A DNA stretch of 64,000 nucleotides from UBA11591 sp040220895 (lineage in GTDB: Bacteria; Bacteroidota; Bacteroidia; Flavobacteriales_E; Vicingaceae), in the NCBI GenBank assembly GCA_040220895.1, contig JAVJVY010000017.1:106602-170601 (forward strand). Direction: 5' to 3'. Shown piece after piece: positions 19,415-28,077 of this stretch; the stretch's first letter is position 1, and every line of letters starts with the position of its first letter. The notes beneath the pieces are model-generated. The model worked only from the letters and a program-made list of their open reading frames with translations, ran no database searches and had not been told where the DNA came from. Position numbers and translations under genes: made by a program.

Positions 19415-19796
19415 CGTTCAAGGACTGAAGTCATACAAATTCAGTCTTTCGTTGATTTTTGCAATTGCCTTTCTGAGCCTGCTTCCGGGAGATAGATTGC
19501 CTGATTCACCTTTGAAATATACCGACATTGCCGTTCATGTAATCATGTACGGAACCCTTACCATTGTCATTTTGCTGGAAAGACACAGGCAATATCCCAT
19601 TACCAGCCCGCGTTCCTTAATTGTGCCGGTGCTGCTGGTCAGTGTTTATGGCCTGTCGATTGAAATTTTACAGGAATCATTCATCCCTGGAAGGTATGGC
19701 AGTGTTTCAGATGGCATTGCCAATGCTTTTGGATCGGCAATTGGCGCTTTTTTGGCAGGTCGTAGAATGCACAGCCGAAAAAGACCACTCGAATAG
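19407..19796 (+). CDS. VanZ-like integral membrane protein
   Basis: The 129-residue protein has three to four hydrophobic segments (about 12-28, 42-58, 70-88 and 102-120) and the VanZ family pattern: DKxxHxxxY-type segment (KYTDIAVHVIMYGTL), a central GLSIEILQESFIPGRYGSVSD and a following IANAFGSAIGAF. VanZ relatives are found in teicoplanin resistance clusters, but most are of unknown function. The only in-frame start is TTG 19407, inside the end of gcvH, which implies translational coupling. A VanZ-like gene beside gcvH is common in Bacteroidota to my knowledge. Confidence 0.8.
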   Translation: MLSVQGLKSYKFSLSLIFAIAFLSLLPGDRLPDSPLKYTDIAVHVIMYGTLTIVILLERHRQYPITSPRSLIVPVLLVSVYGLSIEILQESFIPGRYGSVSDGIANAFGSAIGAFLAGRRMHSRKRPLE

Positions 19797-19841
19797 ATGG
19801 GCGAAAAGGAATATTTGTAATTTTACCAAAGAACCACAGCT

Positions 19842-20516
19842 ATGGAACTAAAAAAGAATCCCGAAGCAGACATACAGAAAAAAAGACCGCTTTATTTTGA
19901 AATTGGTCTGGTTATTGTTTTGGCAGGCGTGCTTATTGCCTTTGAATGGAAGTCTTTCGAAGGGGAAGGCTACAACTTGGGACAACTTAACCTGGAAGAC
20001 ATAGAAGAGGAGATTATTCCAATTACTCAACAAAATCAACCCCCACCACCTCCACCACCTCCGCCGCAGGTGCAAGAGATCTTGAACATTGTTGAAGATG
20101 ACGTCGAGATTGAAGATGAACTCGAAATTGATTCGGAAGCGGATGAGGATACCGAGATCGAGATCATACAATACGAAGAAGTTGTGGAAGAAGAGGAGAT
20201 ATTCACTGTAGTTGAGCAAATGCCGTCTTTTCCCGGCGGAACAGAAAAACTGTACAAATACATGTACGATAATATCCGATATCCTGAAGTAGCCAAAGAA
20301 GCCGGAATTCAGGGAACGGTCTACATTTCATTTGTGGTTGAGAAAGATGGAACCATCGCGGATGTTAAGGTATTGCGCGGAATACCCGGTGGAAAGATGT
20401 GCGATGACGAAGCCGTAAGGGTAGTAAAGAAAATGCCCAACTGGAGCCCTGGCAAGCAACGGGGAAAATCTGTAAGGGTGAGCTACAACTTGCCGGTCAA
20501 GTTCAGGCTGCGTTAG
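19842..20516 (+). CDS. tonB: TonB-family energy transducer
   Basis: The 224-residue protein has one N-terminal membrane helix (about residues 20-36), a short run of nine prolines, a very acidic glutamate/aspartate-rich linker, and a C-terminal TonB domain (about 130-224: FPGGTEKLYKYMYDNIRYPE, GTVYISFVVEKDGTI, SYNLPVKFRLR). TonB proteins carry proton-motive energy from the ExbBD complex to outer-membrane receptors. No exbB, exbD or receptor gene lies nearby, so its partner is not known. The acidic linker in place of the usual Lys-Pro spacer is common in bacteroidotal homologues. A strong terminator follows. Confidence 0.9.
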   Translation: MELKKNPEADIQKKRPLYFEIGLVIVLAGVLIAFEWKSFEGEGYNLGQLNLEDIEEEIIPITQQNQPPPPPPPPPQVQEILNIVEDDVEIEDELEIDSEADEDTEIEIIQYEEVVEEEEIFTVVEQMPSFPGGTEKLYKYMYDNIRYPEVAKEAGIQGTVYISFVVEKDGTIADVKVLRGIPGGKMCDDEAVRVVKKMPNWSPGKQRGKSVRVSYNLPVKFRLR

Positions 20517-20537
20517 CAGTTAATCAAACGCTATTCG

Positions 20538-20571
20538 AGCGATGTACTTTTTTTGAGTGCATCGCTTTTTT
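20538..20571 (+). terminator. Intrinsic terminator after tonB
   Basis: An 11-bp stem (AGCGATGTACT at 20538-20548 with AGTGCATCGCT at 20556-20566, one G-T pair) and a 7-base loop are followed by a T run (20566-20571). It separates tonB from the convergent cysN gene. Confidence 0.88.
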
Positions 20572-20593
20572 ATGCAATAATTTTTAAAACCCT

Positions 20594-21862
20594 TTACTCT
20601 ACGATCATTCCTGCCCCAACGGTCTCATTGGTGGCTTCGTCAATGATGATCAGGCTACCCGACAAACGATTCCGTTTATAGGCATCAAACAATAAGGGTT
20701 GAGTGGTTCTGAGGCTTACGCGGCCAATTTCATTCAATCCAATACTTCTATCACCTTCAACTCGATGGAGGCTGTTAATGTTCATTTTATAGATCACTTC
20801 TTGAATGATGCATTTTACTTCTCTGTTGGCATGTCTTACCACGTATTTTCCCTTTTCCGCGATCGGCTTTTCGTTCATCCAACAAAGCATGACATTGACG
20901 TCCTGGCTCACCGTTGGTTTGTTGTGAGTTCGCACGATCATGTCTCCACGGCTAATGTCGATGTCATCTTCAAGGGTCATTGAAACGCTCATTGGTGCGA
21001 AGGCTTCCTGAATCTCATTTTCATAGAGGTGAATGTTTTTTATGGTCGATGTAAAGCCCGATGGAAGGATCATCACTTCATCACCCGGTTTGAATACGCC
21101 GCCGGCAATCCGGCCCGCATAACCCCTGTAATCGTGAAACTGATCGCTTTGAGGCCGAACGACATGCTGAACCGGAAAACGACAATCAATGTGGTTCTGG
21201 TCACTGCTGATGTGGATGTTCTCCAGTAAATACATCAGGGTGCTGCCTTCGTACCAGGTCATTTTTTCGGACTTATGCACAACATTGTCCCCTTTTAAGG
21301 CAGATATAGGAATAAAGCGAATGTCTCTAGAGTCTAACTTTGAACAAAAGGCTTCGATTTCCTCTTTGATTTCTTCAAATCTGGCTTCACTGTAGTCTAC
21401 CAGGTCCATTTTATTTATGCAAAAAACCACATGTGGAATTCCCAGCAACGATGCAATGAAAGCGTGTCTGGATGTTTGCTCTACCAGTCCATTGCGCGCA
21501 TCGACCAATATCAGGGCCAGGTTTGCCGTGCTTGCACCGGTAACCATGTTACGCGTGTACTGTATGTGGCCGGGAGTATCGGCAATGATGAATTTGCGCT
21601 TGGGTGTCGCAAAATACCGGTAGGCCACATCGATGGTGATTCCCTGTTCTCGCTCTGCCCTTAAGCCATCGGTAAGCAAAGCCAGATTTACTTTTTCATC
21701 ACCTTTTCGTCGGCTGCTTTCTTCAATGGCTTCGTACTGATCTTCAAATATGGATTTAGAGTCGTACAACAATCTCCCAATGAGTGTACTTTTCCCGTCG
21801 TCAACGCTTCCCGCCGTGGTAAAGCGCAGCAATTCCATTTTTAGGTAATTCTCTCTGTCCAT
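20594..21862 (-). CDS. cysN: Sulfate adenylyltransferase, GTPase subunit
   Basis: The 422-residue protein is the GTPase subunit of ATP sulfurylase, which with CysD makes adenylylsulfate (APS). G1 (GSVDDGKS, residues 18-25), G3 (DTPGH) and G4 (NKMDL) are present, followed by EF-Tu-like beta domains. There is no fused APS kinase domain; that is a separate gene here. It follows cysD after a single base. A start at Met9 (MELLRF) is also possible. It is the last gene of the leftward cysC-cysD-cysN operon. Confidence 0.96.
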   Translation of the reverse strand: MDRENYLKMELLRFTTAGSVDDGKSTLIGRLLYDSKSIFEDQYEAIEESSRRKGDEKVNLALLTDGLRAEREQGITIDVAYRYFATPKRKFIIADTPGHIQYTRNMVTGASTANLALILVDARNGLVEQTSRHAFIASLLGIPHVVFCINKMDLVDYSEARFEEIKEEIEAFCSKLDSRDIRFIPISALKGDNVVHKSEKMTWYEGSTLMYLLENIHISSDQNHIDCRFPVQHVVRPQSDQFHDYRGYAGRIAGGVFKPGDEVMILPSGFTSTIKNIHLYENEIQEAFAPMSVSMTLEDDIDISRGDMIVRTHNKPTVSQDVNVMLCWMNEKPIAEKGKYVVRHANREVKCIIQEVIYKMNINSLHRVEGDRSIGLNEIGRVSLRTTQPLLFDAYKRNRLSGSLIIIDEATNETVGAGMIVE

Positions 21863-21863
21863 G

Positions 21864-22769
21864 TTAAAAGTATCCTTCTTTTTTACGGTCTTCCATCGCT
21901 GCTTCTGAACGTTTATCGTCAGACCTGGTTCCTCTTTCGGTTAATCTCGAAGCAGCCACTTCGTCTATTATTTCAATCAGGCTGGATGCATTCGATGCAA
22001 CTGCTCCCGTGCAGGTCATGTCCCCGATGGTTCTGAAACGAACCGTTCGCTTTTCTGATTTTTCAGTATCGCGTTGCGGGATGAAATCACTCTTGGCCAT
22101 GATGACGCCATCACGTATAAATACTTCGCGATCGTGAGCAAAATAGATGTTTGGTATGGCAATTTCTTCTTGTAAAATGTAAAGCCATACATCCATTTCT
22201 GTCCAATTACTGATAGGAAAAATCCGGAAGGTCTCTCCAAAATGCTTCCGACCATTGAAAATGTTCCAGAGTTCGGGTCGCTGATTCTTTGGATCCCACT
22301 GACCAAATTCATCACGATGTGAGAAGAATCGTTCCTTGGCCCGGGCCTTTTCTTCATCGCGACGGGCACCACCAATGGCGGCATCGAATTTATGTGCTTC
22401 CAGAGACTCTAAAAGAGTCGCTGTTTGAAGTAAATTCCTACTTGCATTGAATCCTTTTTCTTCAGTTACTTTTCCTTCATCGATCGATTTTTGAACGGAT
22501 CCAACGATCAATTCCGCCTTTAGATCCGACACGAACCGATCTCTAAACTCGATGGTTTCGGGAAAGTTGTGTCCCGTGTCAATGTGCATTAGAGGGAAAG
22601 GTATCTTGGCAGGATAGAAGGCTTTTCTTGCCAAATGGGCGCATACAATGCTGTCTTTTCCGCCCGAGAATAACAGCACGGGTCTTTCGAATTGGGACAC
22701 TACTTCGCGAAGCACAAATATGGCTTCGGATTCCAGTTCTTCTAAATGAGTCAACGTATAAGCTCTCAT
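21864..22769 (-). CDS. cysD: Sulfate adenylyltransferase, catalytic subunit
   Basis: The 301-residue protein is the catalytic subunit of ATP sulfurylase. It has the PP-loop SGGKDS (residues 35-40), PLMHIDTGHNFPE, GGARRDEEKARAKER and the C-terminal RYRTIGDMTCTGAV-like motif (FRTIGDMTCTGAVAS). The length is normal. It lies between cysC (10-base gap) and cysN (1-base gap). Together the three make PAPS from sulfate and ATP. Confidence 0.97.
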   Translation of the reverse strand: MRAYTLTHLEELESEAIFVLREVVSQFERPVLLFSGGKDSIVCAHLARKAFYPAKIPFPLMHIDTGHNFPETIEFRDRFVSDLKAELIVGSVQKSIDEGKVTEEKGFNASRNLLQTATLLESLEAHKFDAAIGGARRDEEKARAKERFFSHRDEFGQWDPKNQRPELWNIFNGRKHFGETFRIFPISNWTEMDVWLYILQEEIAIPNIYFAHDREVFIRDGVIMAKSDFIPQRDTEKSEKRTVRFRTIGDMTCTGAVASNASSLIEIIDEVAASRLTERGTRSDDKRSEAAMEDRKKEGYF

Positions 22770-22779
22770 GTCGCTAAGG

Positions 22780-23376
22780 TCATTTTACAATTGTTAAGGC
22801 AAATTTCAGGGCGAGTTGAACACTTTCTTCCAGACTTTGTCCAACAGTCTTAATTTCTAGAGAAGGGTTCTCCGGGTTCTCGTATACTTCGTGAATTCCG
22901 GTAAAATTCGTGATCTCACCCTTCCTGGCCTTTTTGTACAGGCCCTTGACGTCACGTTTTTCACATTCTTCGATCGGCGTATTGACAAAGACCTCGTAAA
23001 AATTTTCGGCTCCAATAATGTCTTTTGCCATTTTCCTCATGGCCCCGGTTGGGCTAACAAAGCAATTAATGGTCACGACTCCGCATTCCAGGAACAGCTT
23101 AGAGACTTCAGCGATTCGTCTGATATTTTCCATCCGATCTTCTTCAGAAAAGCCCAGGTTGCGATTGATACCCGAACGTATGTTGTCCCCGTCGAGCACC
23201 TGTGTAAGTATGCTTTTTTTATTCAGTTCTTTTTCGAGTCCAACGGCAATGCTGGTCTTGCCCGAACCGGATAAACCGGTGAACCAAAAAACAGCCGCTC
23301 GTTGACCCAGGAACGCTTCCTTGTCAGACCGTTGTAAGATTCTTTCGAATGTGGGGTGAATATTTTCCTGTTCCAA
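22780..23376 (-). CDS. cysC: Adenylylsulfate kinase
   Basis: The 198-residue enzyme phosphorylates APS to PAPS. Walker A is GLSGSGKT at residues 34-41, followed by the substrate motif LDGDNIRSGINRNLGFS and NCFVSPTGAMR. It heads the leftward operon, with an exact TAnnTTTG promoter element 24 bases upstream. PAPS serves either sulfate reduction by CysH, which is not in the window, or sulfotransferases. Confidence 0.96.
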   Translation of the reverse strand: MEQENIHPTFERILQRSDKEAFLGQRAAVFWFTGLSGSGKTSIAVGLEKELNKKSILTQVLDGDNIRSGINRNLGFSEEDRMENIRRIAEVSKLFLECGVVTINCFVSPTGAMRKMAKDIIGAENFYEVFVNTPIEECEKRDVKGLYKKARKGEITNFTGIHEVYENPENPSLEIKTVGQSLEESVQLALKFALTIVK

Positions 23377-23399
23377 TCTCGGACCCTTTTTTGGAGGGG

Positions 23400-23407
23400 C
23401 AAAAATA
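23400..23407 (-). promoter_or_regulatory. Candidate -7 element (TATTTTTG) for cysCDN
   Basis: On the minus strand this is an exact TAnnTTTG match, 24 bases before the cysC start. No convincing TTG element is visible upstream. Confidence 0.45.
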
Positions 23408-23497
23408 ACAATTTTCGAGCAGTAAGCCTTTTTGTACGGCTTGTCATTTAAGTGAACAATACAAGCCTCAACAACCTTGTCATTTGTAAGGTATTCA

Positions 23498-23505
23498 TAG
23501 ATTTG
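23498..23505 (+). promoter_or_regulatory. Promoter element TAGATTTG for cysQ with TTG upstream
   Basis: Exact TAnnTTTG match with TTG at 23477-23479 (18-base spacing). The element ends only 5 bases before the cysQ ATG, so the transcript would have almost no leader. Confidence 0.5.
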
Positions 23506-23510
23506 TCAGG

Positions 23511-24323
23511 ATGAATAAGCTTGAAATTCAAGAATCACTTGCGCCAACAGCCATAGCTGCAGCAATAGAGGCAGGTCTTGCCATAATTGAGGTCTACGGC
23601 ACTGATATTCAAGTTGAGATGAAAAAAGATCACAGCCCGCTTACCATTGCTGACAAAAGGGCGAATGACATCATCACCAAAGCCCTTGAGGTTACTGGAC
23701 TTCCCATTTTGAGTGAGGAAGGTCGCGATATCCCCTATGAAGAGCGCAAGGACTGGGACTATTACTGGCTGGTCGATCCCCTTGACGGTACCAAGGAATT
23801 TATTAAGCGAAACGGGGAATTTACAGTCAACATCGCGCTAATGAAAGGACATCAACCGGTATATGGTGTCATATATGTACCAGTGAGATGTTCCCTGTAT
23901 TTCGGAGGAAAATCGTACAAATCTTACAAAGTGGTGGGAATAGACGAAGTACTCGACCAATACGACCACTACCTCGACACCGCCGCAAAGCTTCCGATTA
24001 AAGGGGAATCGCGCCCTTACACCGTCATTGCCAGCAGGTCTCATATGTCCGACCAAACAAAATCATACATAGAAGAGGTAAAAAAGAAGAAAGGCAATGT
24101 CGTCTTATCCTCTGTTGGAAGTTCCATGAAATTGTGCATGATCGCAGAAGGTCGTGCCGACGAGTATCCCCGATTCGCCCCGACCATGGAATGGGATACC
24201 GGTGCAGGACAGGCCATTATTGAAGGAGCGGGCGGAAAGGTTTACCACTATGAAAGTGGCAAAGAATTGATGTATAATAAAAAGAACCTCTTGAACGACT
24301 GGTTCCTCGCAACAAAAGTCTAA
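23511..24323 (+). CDS. cysQ: 3'(2'),5'-bisphosphate nucleotidase
   Basis: The 270-residue protein belongs to the inositol monophosphatase fold. The metal site is DPLDGTKEFIKR, and the C-terminal motif is WDTGAGQAIIEGAGG. It hydrolyses PAP (the by-product of PAPS use) to AMP, and so keeps sulfotransferases or PAPS reductase free of product inhibition. It is divergent from cysC and precedes gmd, which links PAPS turnover to the glycan genes that follow. Confidence 0.93.
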   Translation: MNKLEIQESLAPTAIAAAIEAGLAIIEVYGTDIQVEMKKDHSPLTIADKRANDIITKALEVTGLPILSEEGRDIPYEERKDWDYYWLVDPLDGTKEFIKRNGEFTVNIALMKGHQPVYGVIYVPVRCSLYFGGKSYKSYKVVGIDEVLDQYDHYLDTAAKLPIKGESRPYTVIASRSHMSDQTKSYIEEVKKKKGNVVLSSVGSSMKLCMIAEGRADEYPRFAPTMEWDTGAGQAIIEGAGGKVYHYESGKELMYNKKNLLNDWFLATKV

Positions 24324-24327
24324 ATCC

Positions 24328-24335
24328 TATTTTTG
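24328..24335 (+). promoter_or_regulatory. Candidate -7 element (TATTTTTG) for gmd
   Basis: Exact TAnnTTTG match in the 25-base gap between cysQ and gmd, 13 bases before the ATG. It would give the glycan genes their own promoter. Confidence 0.4.
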
Positions 24336-24348
24336 TAAAAAATTACTC

Positions 24349-25437
24349 ATGTCAAAAATTGCGTTGATTACCGGTATCACCGGACAGGATGGAGCATATC
24401 TGGCCGAATTATTGTTGAAAAAAGGCTACACCGTGCACGGTATCAAACGGCGTAGTTCATTGTTCAATACCGAACGGGTGGATCATTTGTACAAAGACCC
24501 ACACGAAGAAGAATCGAGGTTCCATTTGCACTACGGCGACATGACCGATTCGACAAATCTTATACGGATTGTGCAGGAAACGAGGCCCGATGAGATCTAC
24601 AACCTTGCTGCTCAATCACACGTGAAGGTCTCGTTTGAAACTCCCGAATACACGGCAAATTCAGATGCCACCGGTGCGCTGCGTATGCTCGAAGCTATCA
24701 GAATCCTGGGAATCGAAGACAAAACGCGCTTTTATCAGGCATCAACTTCAGAATTATACGGAAAGGTTCAGGCCGTCCCTCAGGATGAGAATACGCCGTT
24801 TTATCCCAGGAGTCCTTATGCCGTGGCCAAGTTATACGCCTACTGGATCGTCAAGAATTACCGCGAAGCTTATGGAATGTTTGCATGCAACGGAATACTG
24901 TTCAACCATGAAAGCCCCATCAGGGGAGAAACCTTTGTAACCCGAAAAATTACACGGGGTGCAGCCAGGATCAAACTTGGGCTTCAAAAGAAGATCTATC
25001 TGGGTAATCTGGATGCAAAAAGGGACTGGGGTCATGCCAAAGATTACGTTGAAGGCATGTGGAAAATGCTTCAGGTTGACAAGGCCGATGATTATGTGCT
25101 GGCTACCGGCGAAACAACTTCTGTCCGCGATTTTGTGAACATGGCCTTTAAAGAAACCGGCGTTGATATCGAGTGGAAGGGAAGCGGTGTAGACGAAAAG
25201 GGCTACGATGCCAAATCGGGTGAATTACGGGTAGAAGTAGATCCGCGCTATTTCAGACCCACCGAAGTGGACCTGTTGATTGGCGACGCTTCGAAAGCCA
25301 AAAGAGAACTCGGTTGGACGCCTAAATTCAGCGTGGGCCAGCTGGTCAAGGACATGGTGAAAGGAGACCTCGAGAAATTTGAAAAGGACCGCCTGTTAAA
25401 AGAGGGAGGACATCAGGTACCGGAATACAACGAATAA
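24349..25437 (+). CDS. gmd: GDP-mannose 4,6-dehydratase
   Basis: The 362-residue short-chain dehydrogenase makes GDP-4-keto-6-deoxymannose from GDP-mannose. The Rossmann motif is GITGQDG (residues 9-15), the NADP-binding HGIKRRSS follows, and the catalytic Tyr157-xxx-Lys161 is in SPYAVAKLYAYW. FNHESPIRGETFVTRKITR is a signature of the family. The stop codon overlaps the fcl start by one base (TAATG), so the two are coupled. Confidence 0.97.
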   Translation: MSKIALITGITGQDGAYLAELLLKKGYTVHGIKRRSSLFNTERVDHLYKDPHEEESRFHLHYGDMTDSTNLIRIVQETRPDEIYNLAAQSHVKVSFETPEYTANSDATGALRMLEAIRILGIEDKTRFYQASTSELYGKVQAVPQDENTPFYPRSPYAVAKLYAYWIVKNYREAYGMFACNGILFNHESPIRGETFVTRKITRGAARIKLGLQKKIYLGNLDAKRDWGHAKDYVEGMWKMLQVDKADDYVLATGETTSVRDFVNMAFKETGVDIEWKGSGVDEKGYDAKSGELRVEVDPRYFRPTEVDLLIGDASKAKRELGWTPKFSVGQLVKDMVKGDLEKFEKDRLLKEGGHQVPEYNE

Positions 25438-26372
25438 TGGAAAAAGAAGGTCGAATCTATGTTGCCGGTCATCGGGGAATGGTCGGTTCCGCCATTGTTA
25501 GGAAGCTCAAGTCCGAGGGTTATGAGAACATTGTAACAACCACATCATCGGAATTGGACCTCAGAAATCAGAAGGAGACCCTCGAATTTTTTGCAAGTCA
25601 AAAAGTGGATTATGTATTCGTCGCCGCGGCCAAGGTCGGCGGAATTCAAGCCAATAACACGTTTAGGGCCGAATTTCTATACGACAACCTGATGATTGAG
25701 GCAAACATCATTCATTCGGCTTATTTGCACCGTGTTAAAAAACTACTCTTTCTGGGTTCATCGTGCATTTACCCCAAAATGGCCCCCCAACCGCTCAAAG
25801 AAGAATACCTGTTGACAGGTTTGCTCGAGTCTACCAACGAACCGTATGCCATCGCCAAGATTGCGGGAATTAAACTTTGCGATGCCTATCGGAGCCAGTA
25901 CGGATGCAATTTTATTTCGGCCATGCCGACCAACTTGTACGGGCCAAATGACAACTACGACCTGAAAAATTCGCACGTATTGCCGGCCTTGCTTCGCAAA
26001 TTTCACGCAGCCAAAGAACAGGGTGAAGAAAGCGTGGAAATCTGGGGCAGTGGAACTCCCAAGCGCGAATTCCTGCACGTTGACGACCTGGCAGAAGCCT
26101 GCTTTTTTCTGATGCAAGAGTTCAATGCAGCGGGTTTTGTGAACATCGGAACCGGCGTCGACCTTAGCATTGCCCAGTTGGCACAAATGATCTCGGACAT
26201 TGTTGGTTTTAAGGGAGCCATGGTCTTTGACAAAAGCAAACCCGATGGCACGCCGCGTAAATTGATGGACGTGTCTAAGATCCATGGAATGGGATGGAAG
26301 CACCGCATTTCATTGGAAGAAGGCATTACCAAGGTTTATCAGGACATGAAAGCCATGAGTTTTTCAGGCTAA
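25437..26372 (+). CDS. fcl: GDP-L-fucose synthase
   Basis: The 311-residue enzyme epimerises and reduces the product of Gmd to GDP-L-fucose. It has the Rossmann motif GHRGMVGSAI at the start, the SSCIYPKMAPQPLKEE segment, and the catalytic Tyr137-xxx-Lys141 in EPYAIAKIAG. NLYGPNDNYD is a family signature. It overlaps gmd by one base and precedes a Wzi/RemB-like gene by 4 bases. The product would be used for fucosylated surface glycans. Confidence 0.97.
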   Translation: MEKEGRIYVAGHRGMVGSAIVRKLKSEGYENIVTTTSSELDLRNQKETLEFFASQKVDYVFVAAAKVGGIQANNTFRAEFLYDNLMIEANIIHSAYLHRVKKLLFLGSSCIYPKMAPQPLKEEYLLTGLLESTNEPYAIAKIAGIKLCDAYRSQYGCNFISAMPTNLYGPNDNYDLKNSHVLPALLRKFHAAKEQGEESVEIWGSGTPKREFLHVDDLAEACFFLMQEFNAAGFVNIGTGVDLSIAQLAQMISDIVGFKGAMVFDKSKPDGTPRKLMDVSKIHGMGWKHRISLEEGITKVYQDMKAMSFSG

Positions 26373-26376
26373 GGTC

Positions 26377-28065
26377 ATGATCCACAGGAAAATTCTTCTG
26401 CTTACCGCCATGCTTGCCCTGTTAACCCAGGTCACGGCACAGGTCGGATACCAGGCACTGAATTATTCCATGCGGACTTCCAGCGACTGGCACCGGGTTG
26501 AACAGACGGATTCCACCAGGCAGTCCAGCTTTTACCCGAACATTACTTCAGACTCCAAAACCTTGGGCACGGCATTTAACGGCTACATTCCCATCAATAA
26601 GGCCGACTCCCTTTTTCTACTTAATAAAAAGTACCAAGAGCGCTCGTGGTTTCACCGAAAGCTGTTAAAAGAACATTTCATCATAGTAGACACGGGGCTT
26701 TTTTACCTGACCGTTGACCCGCTTTTCAACGTGTCTGCCGGTGCGGGAAGGTTTTCAAAATACATTCCCAATCAAAACTCACCTGTAGTCGGAGGCTATA
26801 ATAATTATACAGGAAGCATTTACAACAACACCCGGGGCATTCTGCTGAAGGGAGACATCGGCTCGAGGCTTTCTTTCGAGAGTTATTTTTACGAAAATCA
26901 GTCCCGATTTCCAGGTTACATCGATGATTTTGTCAATGAGTACAACGTAGTACCCGGTCAGGGTAGGGTCAAGAATTTTAAGATGTCGGGCTTTGATTTT
27001 GCCCAGTCCGGCGGTTATTTGTCTTACGCTCCCGGCAGGAATTTCAACGTGCAATTTGGTCACCACAAGCACTTTGTGGGCGACGGTTACCGTTCCTTGT
27101 TCCTGTCTGACAATTCTTTTAATTACCCCTTTCTGCGGTCCAACCTGTGGTTTTTCAAGAACCGCGTTAACTACAGTGTGATGTATACTTCCTTTCAGAA
27201 CCTGAACCGCCTTCCGACCCCTACTTCGTCTGAAGCACCCTTTGAACGAAAAGCCGGCAGCTTTCACTTCTTGCAGGTACAGGCTACGAAGTGGTTGCGT
27301 TTGAACCTGTTCCAGGGCATGATATGGAAAACAATGGACACCAATGGAAAGAGCGACATCGACTACAATATGTTCAACCCGGTCATGTTCGTGAACCCGG
27401 CCTTGTACGGCTTGGATGACCGGAACAATGCCTTACTGGGCTTTGGATTCAAGGCCGACCTCTCGAAAAAGATTACGTTTTACGGACAGTACGCCCTGGA
27501 CGACTATGAAACCGAGCGTTTCGCCTTGCAGGCCGGGGCCTATTATTTCTTATTCAAATCCTTGCGTTTACAGGCCGAATTCAACCATGTGCAGGCATAC
27601 ACGTATGCTTTTCCACAAAACAATCGTCAGGCCTACACGCATTACAACGAAGGCCTGGCGCATCCCCTCGGAACGGGCTTTGATGAGTTTATAGTCAGAG
27701 TAAACTACCGGTATCGGCGTATTTTATTGGAAGCTCAGATGTTGATCGCCAAACACCAGATTGATCCGCCAAATAATCGAAGCGATGTATTTGAATCCGA
27801 TGACGTTACCGTCACCATTCCCCCAACGAACAGCAATGATTTTGATCAAACGAACAGCAACAACCAATCGCCGTCCAGTATTTTTTTAGAGTTGGCCTAT
27901 TTGATCAATCCGGCAACCAATGTAAAAGTTTTTTTAAACGGCACACACAGGGTTTCATACATTAATTACGACTTAAACCTTGGGTTTCCAAACCCATCTT
28001 CAAAAAACATTTTTATTTACTTTGGTTTGCGAACCGATTTGCGCAACCTTTACTACGATTTTTAG
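26377..28065 (+). CDS. Wzi/RemB-like outer-membrane beta-barrel protein (paralogue 1)
   Basis: The 562-residue protein has a signal peptide (1-21, ending VTAQ) and a large barrel. The segment HKHFVGDGYRSLFLSDNSFN (about 230), then NPVMFVNPALYGLDDRNNA and HYNEGLAHPLGTGFDEF, resembles the capsule-assembly Wzi family and the gliding-associated protein RemB of Flavobacterium. The same three blocks occur in the gene at 29127-30704, so these are paralogues on either side of the glycosyltransferase gene. It lies 4 bases after fcl. I infer a role in attaching or exporting a surface polysaccharide; the family link is from memory and not certain. Confidence 0.65.
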   Translation: MIHRKILLLTAMLALLTQVTAQVGYQALNYSMRTSSDWHRVEQTDSTRQSSFYPNITSDSKTLGTAFNGYIPINKADSLFLLNKKYQERSWFHRKLLKEHFIIVDTGLFYLTVDPLFNVSAGAGRFSKYIPNQNSPVVGGYNNYTGSIYNNTRGILLKGDIGSRLSFESYFYENQSRFPGYIDDFVNEYNVVPGQGRVKNFKMSGFDFAQSGGYLSYAPGRNFNVQFGHHKHFVGDGYRSLFLSDNSFNYPFLRSNLWFFKNRVNYSVMYTSFQNLNRLPTPTSSEAPFERKAGSFHFLQVQATKWLRLNLFQGMIWKTMDTNGKSDIDYNMFNPVMFVNPALYGLDDRNNALLGFGFKADLSKKITFYGQYALDDYETERFALQAGAYYFLFKSLRLQAEFNHVQAYTYAFPQNNRQAYTHYNEGLAHPLGTGFDEFIVRVNYRYRRILLEAQMLIAKHQIDPPNNRSDVFESDDVTVTIPPTNSNDFDQTNSNNQSPSSIFLELAYLINPATNVKVFLNGTHRVSYINYDLNLGFPNPSSKNIFIYFGLRTDLRNLYYDF

Positions 28066-28077
28066 TACAACGACAAA

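Noticed and set aside
19848..20219. 123-codon ORF on the minus strand within tonB
   Set aside because: It is the complement of the acidic, proline-rich TonB linker, whose skewed codons leave the other frames open.
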